This document shows positions 61,776 through 64,000 of a DNA stretch of 64,000 bases, one piece after another. Made by a program: the position numbers and the translations under genes. The notes under the pieces are model-generated. The model was not told where the DNA came from. It was given only the letters and a program-made list of their open reading frames with translations, and did not search any database. Source of the DNA: Chrysophaeum taylorii (taxonomy: Eukaryota > Sar > Pelagophyceae > Pelagomonadales > Pelagomonadaceae); NCBI GenBank assembly GCA_029834535.1, contig JAQMWT010000323.1:62001-126000 (forward strand). Reading direction: 5' to 3'. Numbering within the stretch: the first letter of the stretch is position 1; every line of letters starts with the position of its first letter.

Positions 61776-61915
61776 GCTCCTCGAGCGACCGCGCGAACAC
61801 AATCACGGCCGTGATCCACGCACACAACGCGGGCAGCAGTCCGATCACTAGCGTCGTCGCCCGCAGCCCCTCGATCGTCATGGCTGTGGCGTTGCGCGAT
61901 CCGTTGAGGAGGAGT
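61776..61915. promoter_or_regulatory. Short bidirectional promoter, IQ protein / glutaredoxin fusion
   Basis: Only 140 bp separate two divergent start codons, so both promoters are here and may be shared. No TATA box. CGATCATGGC- and GATCACTAGCG-like motifs are present but not assignable. Confidence 0.5.
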
Positions 61916-63136
61916 ATGAAGATCCTTCTTCTTTTCCACATAGTGGATGGCCTGGTTTTTAAATCGCCGCCGCCGCCTTTGTCTCGACCGCCGTCGTCGA
62001 CGGTGGTGTTCCAGGAGAAGAAGGAGGTTTCGGTGGGCGCCAAGGCCGCCTGGTTTGGCGCCGAGCTCTTCGGACGCATCGCGGGGGGAGGTCCCGCCGA
62101 GACGACGAGCCCGTCCCCGCCGCCCCAGAGTGTCGCGGAGGCGATCGAGCGCGTGCGCGCCGACCACGCCAAGTCCCCCCCCTACTTCCTGAGCGGCAAG
62201 TTCGACCGTTCGCTCTACGCCGAAGACTGCGAATTTTCGGACCCTTTCGTGTCGTTTCGCGGACGTCAAAGGTTCGAAACTAACCTCGCGAACCTCGGCG
62301 GCTTCATCACCGAAGCCTCTGCCAAGCCCCTCGGCGAGACCGTGACCGAGACGTCGTACAAGGCGAAATTCGCGGTGCGGCTGCGGCTCGCGCTGCCGTG
62401 GCGACCGGTCCTCGCGTGGCCGTGGGGCGTCGAACACACGTTTGAATCCACAAATAATGGCGTTGTTGTCGCGAGGCACATCGAGTCTTGGGATGTCTCG
62501 GTTGCCGAGGGGCTGCGCCAGCTCGCGAGGCCGTCGTCGTCGTCATCATCTTTGGGAAGGGCCGATCCGGTCGCGGGACCTTTGGTGCGGATCGCGCGTT
62601 CCGTCGGGATTCTGCCCGCCAGCGACCCGGGGAACTGGACGGGGGAACCTTTATCTTGGGCCGAGAACAGCTCGGTGCCCCAGCGCCTCTCCGAGCTCAC
62701 GCAATCGCGGTTTTCGGGGGTCAAGCAGCTTCTCGCCGACCTCGTCGCTGGCGACTACGACGAGGCCGCTATCGACCTTCGGATCGACGCCTTCGTCGCG
62801 TCAGCGCCCGTCGCCATGTTTTCCTTCACGGGGTGCCCCTTCTGCCGCAAGGCCAAGGACAAGCTCGACGAGATTGGCGCAGCCTACGAGGTTCTCGAGC
62901 TCGACCTCGACCCCGAGGGCCCGGCGATCCGCTCCCGCCTCGGCCGCCGTACCGGCCGCACCTCGGTCCCGGCCATCTGGATCGCGGCCGACTACGTTGG
63001 CGGCCTCAACGACGGAAACCCCGGCCTCCTCCCCCTGGATTCGCGGGGTGATCTCCGCCCCAAACTCGAGGCTGCTGCTGCTGCTGCTGCTGCTGCAAAG
63101 GCCTTATCTTCTTCTTCTTCTTCTTCTTCTTCCTAA
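61916..63136 (+). CDS. DUF2358-glutaredoxin fusion
   Basis: A 406-residue protein. An N-terminal hydrophobic stretch (MKILLLFHIVDGLVF) may start a plastid bipartite signal. Residues about 80-230 match DUF2358/SnoaL-like proteins (IERVRADHAKSPPYFLSGKFDRSLYAEDCEFSDPFVSFRG). Residues 297-385 are a glutaredoxin with the active site CPFC (Cys307-Cys310), TSVPAIWI with the cis-proline, and GG for glutathione. Both parts occur in plastid proteins of algae and plants. The C-terminus is poly-Ala then poly-Ser, and the stop codon is supplied by the first bases of the adjacent Helitron-like sequence, so the original C-terminus may differ. Confidence 0.8.
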   Translation: MKILLLFHIVDGLVFKSPPPPLSRPPSSTVVFQEKKEVSVGAKAAWFGAELFGRIAGGGPAETTSPSPPPQSVAEAIERVRADHAKSPPYFLSGKFDRSLYAEDCEFSDPFVSFRGRQRFETNLANLGGFITEASAKPLGETVTETSYKAKFAVRLRLALPWRPVLAWPWGVEHTFESTNNGVVVARHIESWDVSVAEGLRQLARPSSSSSSLGRADPVAGPLVRIARSVGILPASDPGNWTGEPLSWAENSSVPQRLSELTQSRFSGVKQLLADLVAGDYDEAAIDLRIDAFVASAPVAMFSFTGCPFCRKAKDKLDEIGAAYEVLELDLDPEGPAIRSRLGRRTGRTSVPAIWIAADYVGGLNDGNPGLLPLDSRGDLRPKLEAAAAAAAAAKALSSSSSSSSS

Positions 63137-64000
63137 CTACTAATCGACAGATGTTTGTCTGTCTGTCTGTCTGTTTGTCCCTCGATTTAGGGTAAGGATC
63201 AGGTTGGCCCGCGAGCCAGACAGTGATCGTCCAAGCCGTCTACGGCGACCTCGCAGACTATTTCCACGACCCGCGGCGGCTCTTTCGGCGCGCCATTCTC
63301 ACGCCCCGTCGAAACGATGTTGTCGATGCTGACAACGCGCGCATGACCGCGGCCTTTTTTTCCCGGAGACGAGGCGTCGGAGTTCGGAGTTCGGCTGACT
63401 AGGCTGGGTCGGAAGACGACGCCTCGCTCTTTACAGTAGAGTTTTCAACTCCCTGACAACCAACGGCATGCTGACTTTGATCGCGAGCTTAATGTCTTCG
63501 CAATCTCGACCCGTCGCACGGCCACTGCAACGGTACCAGATACATGATCGATCGTGGCGTTGTCACCGAGGCTCCTCCAACCTGTATCGCTTAAGGCCCG
63601 CCTACGCCAAACGATCAACAAGAGCCAGGGCCAGACGCCCCGCTTGGTCGGCGTCCTCTTTCCCAAGCCCGTCTTCTGCCACGTCCAGCTCTACGTGGCT
63701 CTCTGTCGATCGGCATCCCCGAGGATATACTCATCTGGGTCGACGACTCCACCCGACCCCACACGTGCTGCGCAATACCGATAAGCCCCCTCCCGGCGTC
63801 TACACGCGCACTGTAGGTGAACTTACTGGGACCAGGTGAACTTACTGGGGTTGGAGATTGGGACTAGGTGAGCTGAGTGACCAGGTGAAACTGGGACTAG
63901 GTGAACATACTGGGGCTTTTAGAGTAAAGGGTTTTTAGAGTAAACTCAAAGGTTGGCGGCGCGTGCGGATCAAAGCAGCTTAGATTGGCGGAGGCGAGAG
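63137..64000 (+). mobile_element. Helitron-like fragment, inverted copy at the right edge
   Basis: Starts with CTAACTACTAATCGACAG, a GTCT/GTTT microsatellite, then the helicase tail and the same GTGAACTTACTGGG spacer repeats as the left array, now on the plus strand. It runs off the window end. Its opening bases overlap the stop of the glutaredoxin fusion. Confidence 0.72.
63215..63830 (+). pseudogene. Helitron PIF1 helicase C-terminal fragment, copy 4
   Basis: Reads VIVQAVYGDLADYFHDPRRLF, RRAILTPRRNDVVDADN and, in another frame, TINKSQGQTP and QLYVALCR. This is the clearest copy of the upstream helicase motif (VYPDL..PE-RAIL-P-N-DVD-N in intact proteins). Frame changes near 63380-63460 disable it. 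Confidence 0.75.

Overview
The window looks like nuclear DNA of a GC-rich, gene-dense photosynthetic protist, most likely a stramenopile or similar alga with a secondary plastid. The evidence is a CpcT/CpeT-type lyase and a tocopherol-cyclase-like protein (plastid), a kinesin-14, a TMEM218-like ciliary protein, ankyrin repeats of the WARxxGCPW kind common in stramenopiles and giant viruses, and very short GT-AG introns (29 to 62 nt where resolved). No tRNA, rRNA, CRISPR array or bacterial operon was seen. The species cannot be fixed from sequence alone.

Layout. 1-2957 holds three near-identical tandem units of a broken Helitron-type PIF1 helicase tail (minus strand). A fourth copy in inverted orientation closes the window (63137-64000). 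Between them are two gene-rich blocks and one transposon-rich block. Block 1 (3.0-22.5 kb) carries a 2OG-Fe(II) oxygenase, cyclin B, a triple CW-finger protein, an SLC25A39/40-type carrier, a cold-shock-domain protein, a GT8-GT90 fusion glycosyltransferase, UDP-glucose dehydrogenase, a CpcT/CpeT-like lyase and a RetSat/CrtISO-like oxidoreductase. The nested transposon block (22.8-37.5 kb) contains a decayed Ty3/gypsy element, a decayed Ty1/copia element, a non-LTR element with a PD-(D/E)XK nuclease motif, a solo LTR with 5-bp target duplication, and a SINE-like family with a GTTA-repeat tail. Block 2 (37.7-63.1 kb) carries an ankyrin protein, an exostosin-sulfotransferase-like fusion, a second 2OG oxygenase, ERp29, Nup62, TMEM218, an LRR membrane protein, Sec61-gamma, an EF-hand protein, a methyltransferase-16 relative, a tocopherol-cyclase-like protein, bL36, a long kinesin-14, an IQ-motif protein and a DUF2358-glutaredoxin fusion.

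How the genes fit together. Three loci (UGDH, GT8-GT90, exostosin-sulfotransferase) suggest UDP-glucuronate supply and assembly of a sulfated or complex extracellular glycan. ERp29 and Sec61-gamma serve the secretory route such proteins use. Several same-strand neighbours are separated by only 11 to 46 nt (kinesin/bL36/tocopherol cyclase; TMEM218/Nup62; exostosin fusion/2OG oxygenase; carrier/cold-shock protein), so shared or overlapping transcripts are likely. The transposon block keeps perfect target-site duplications for at least six insertions, so the order of events can be read directly.
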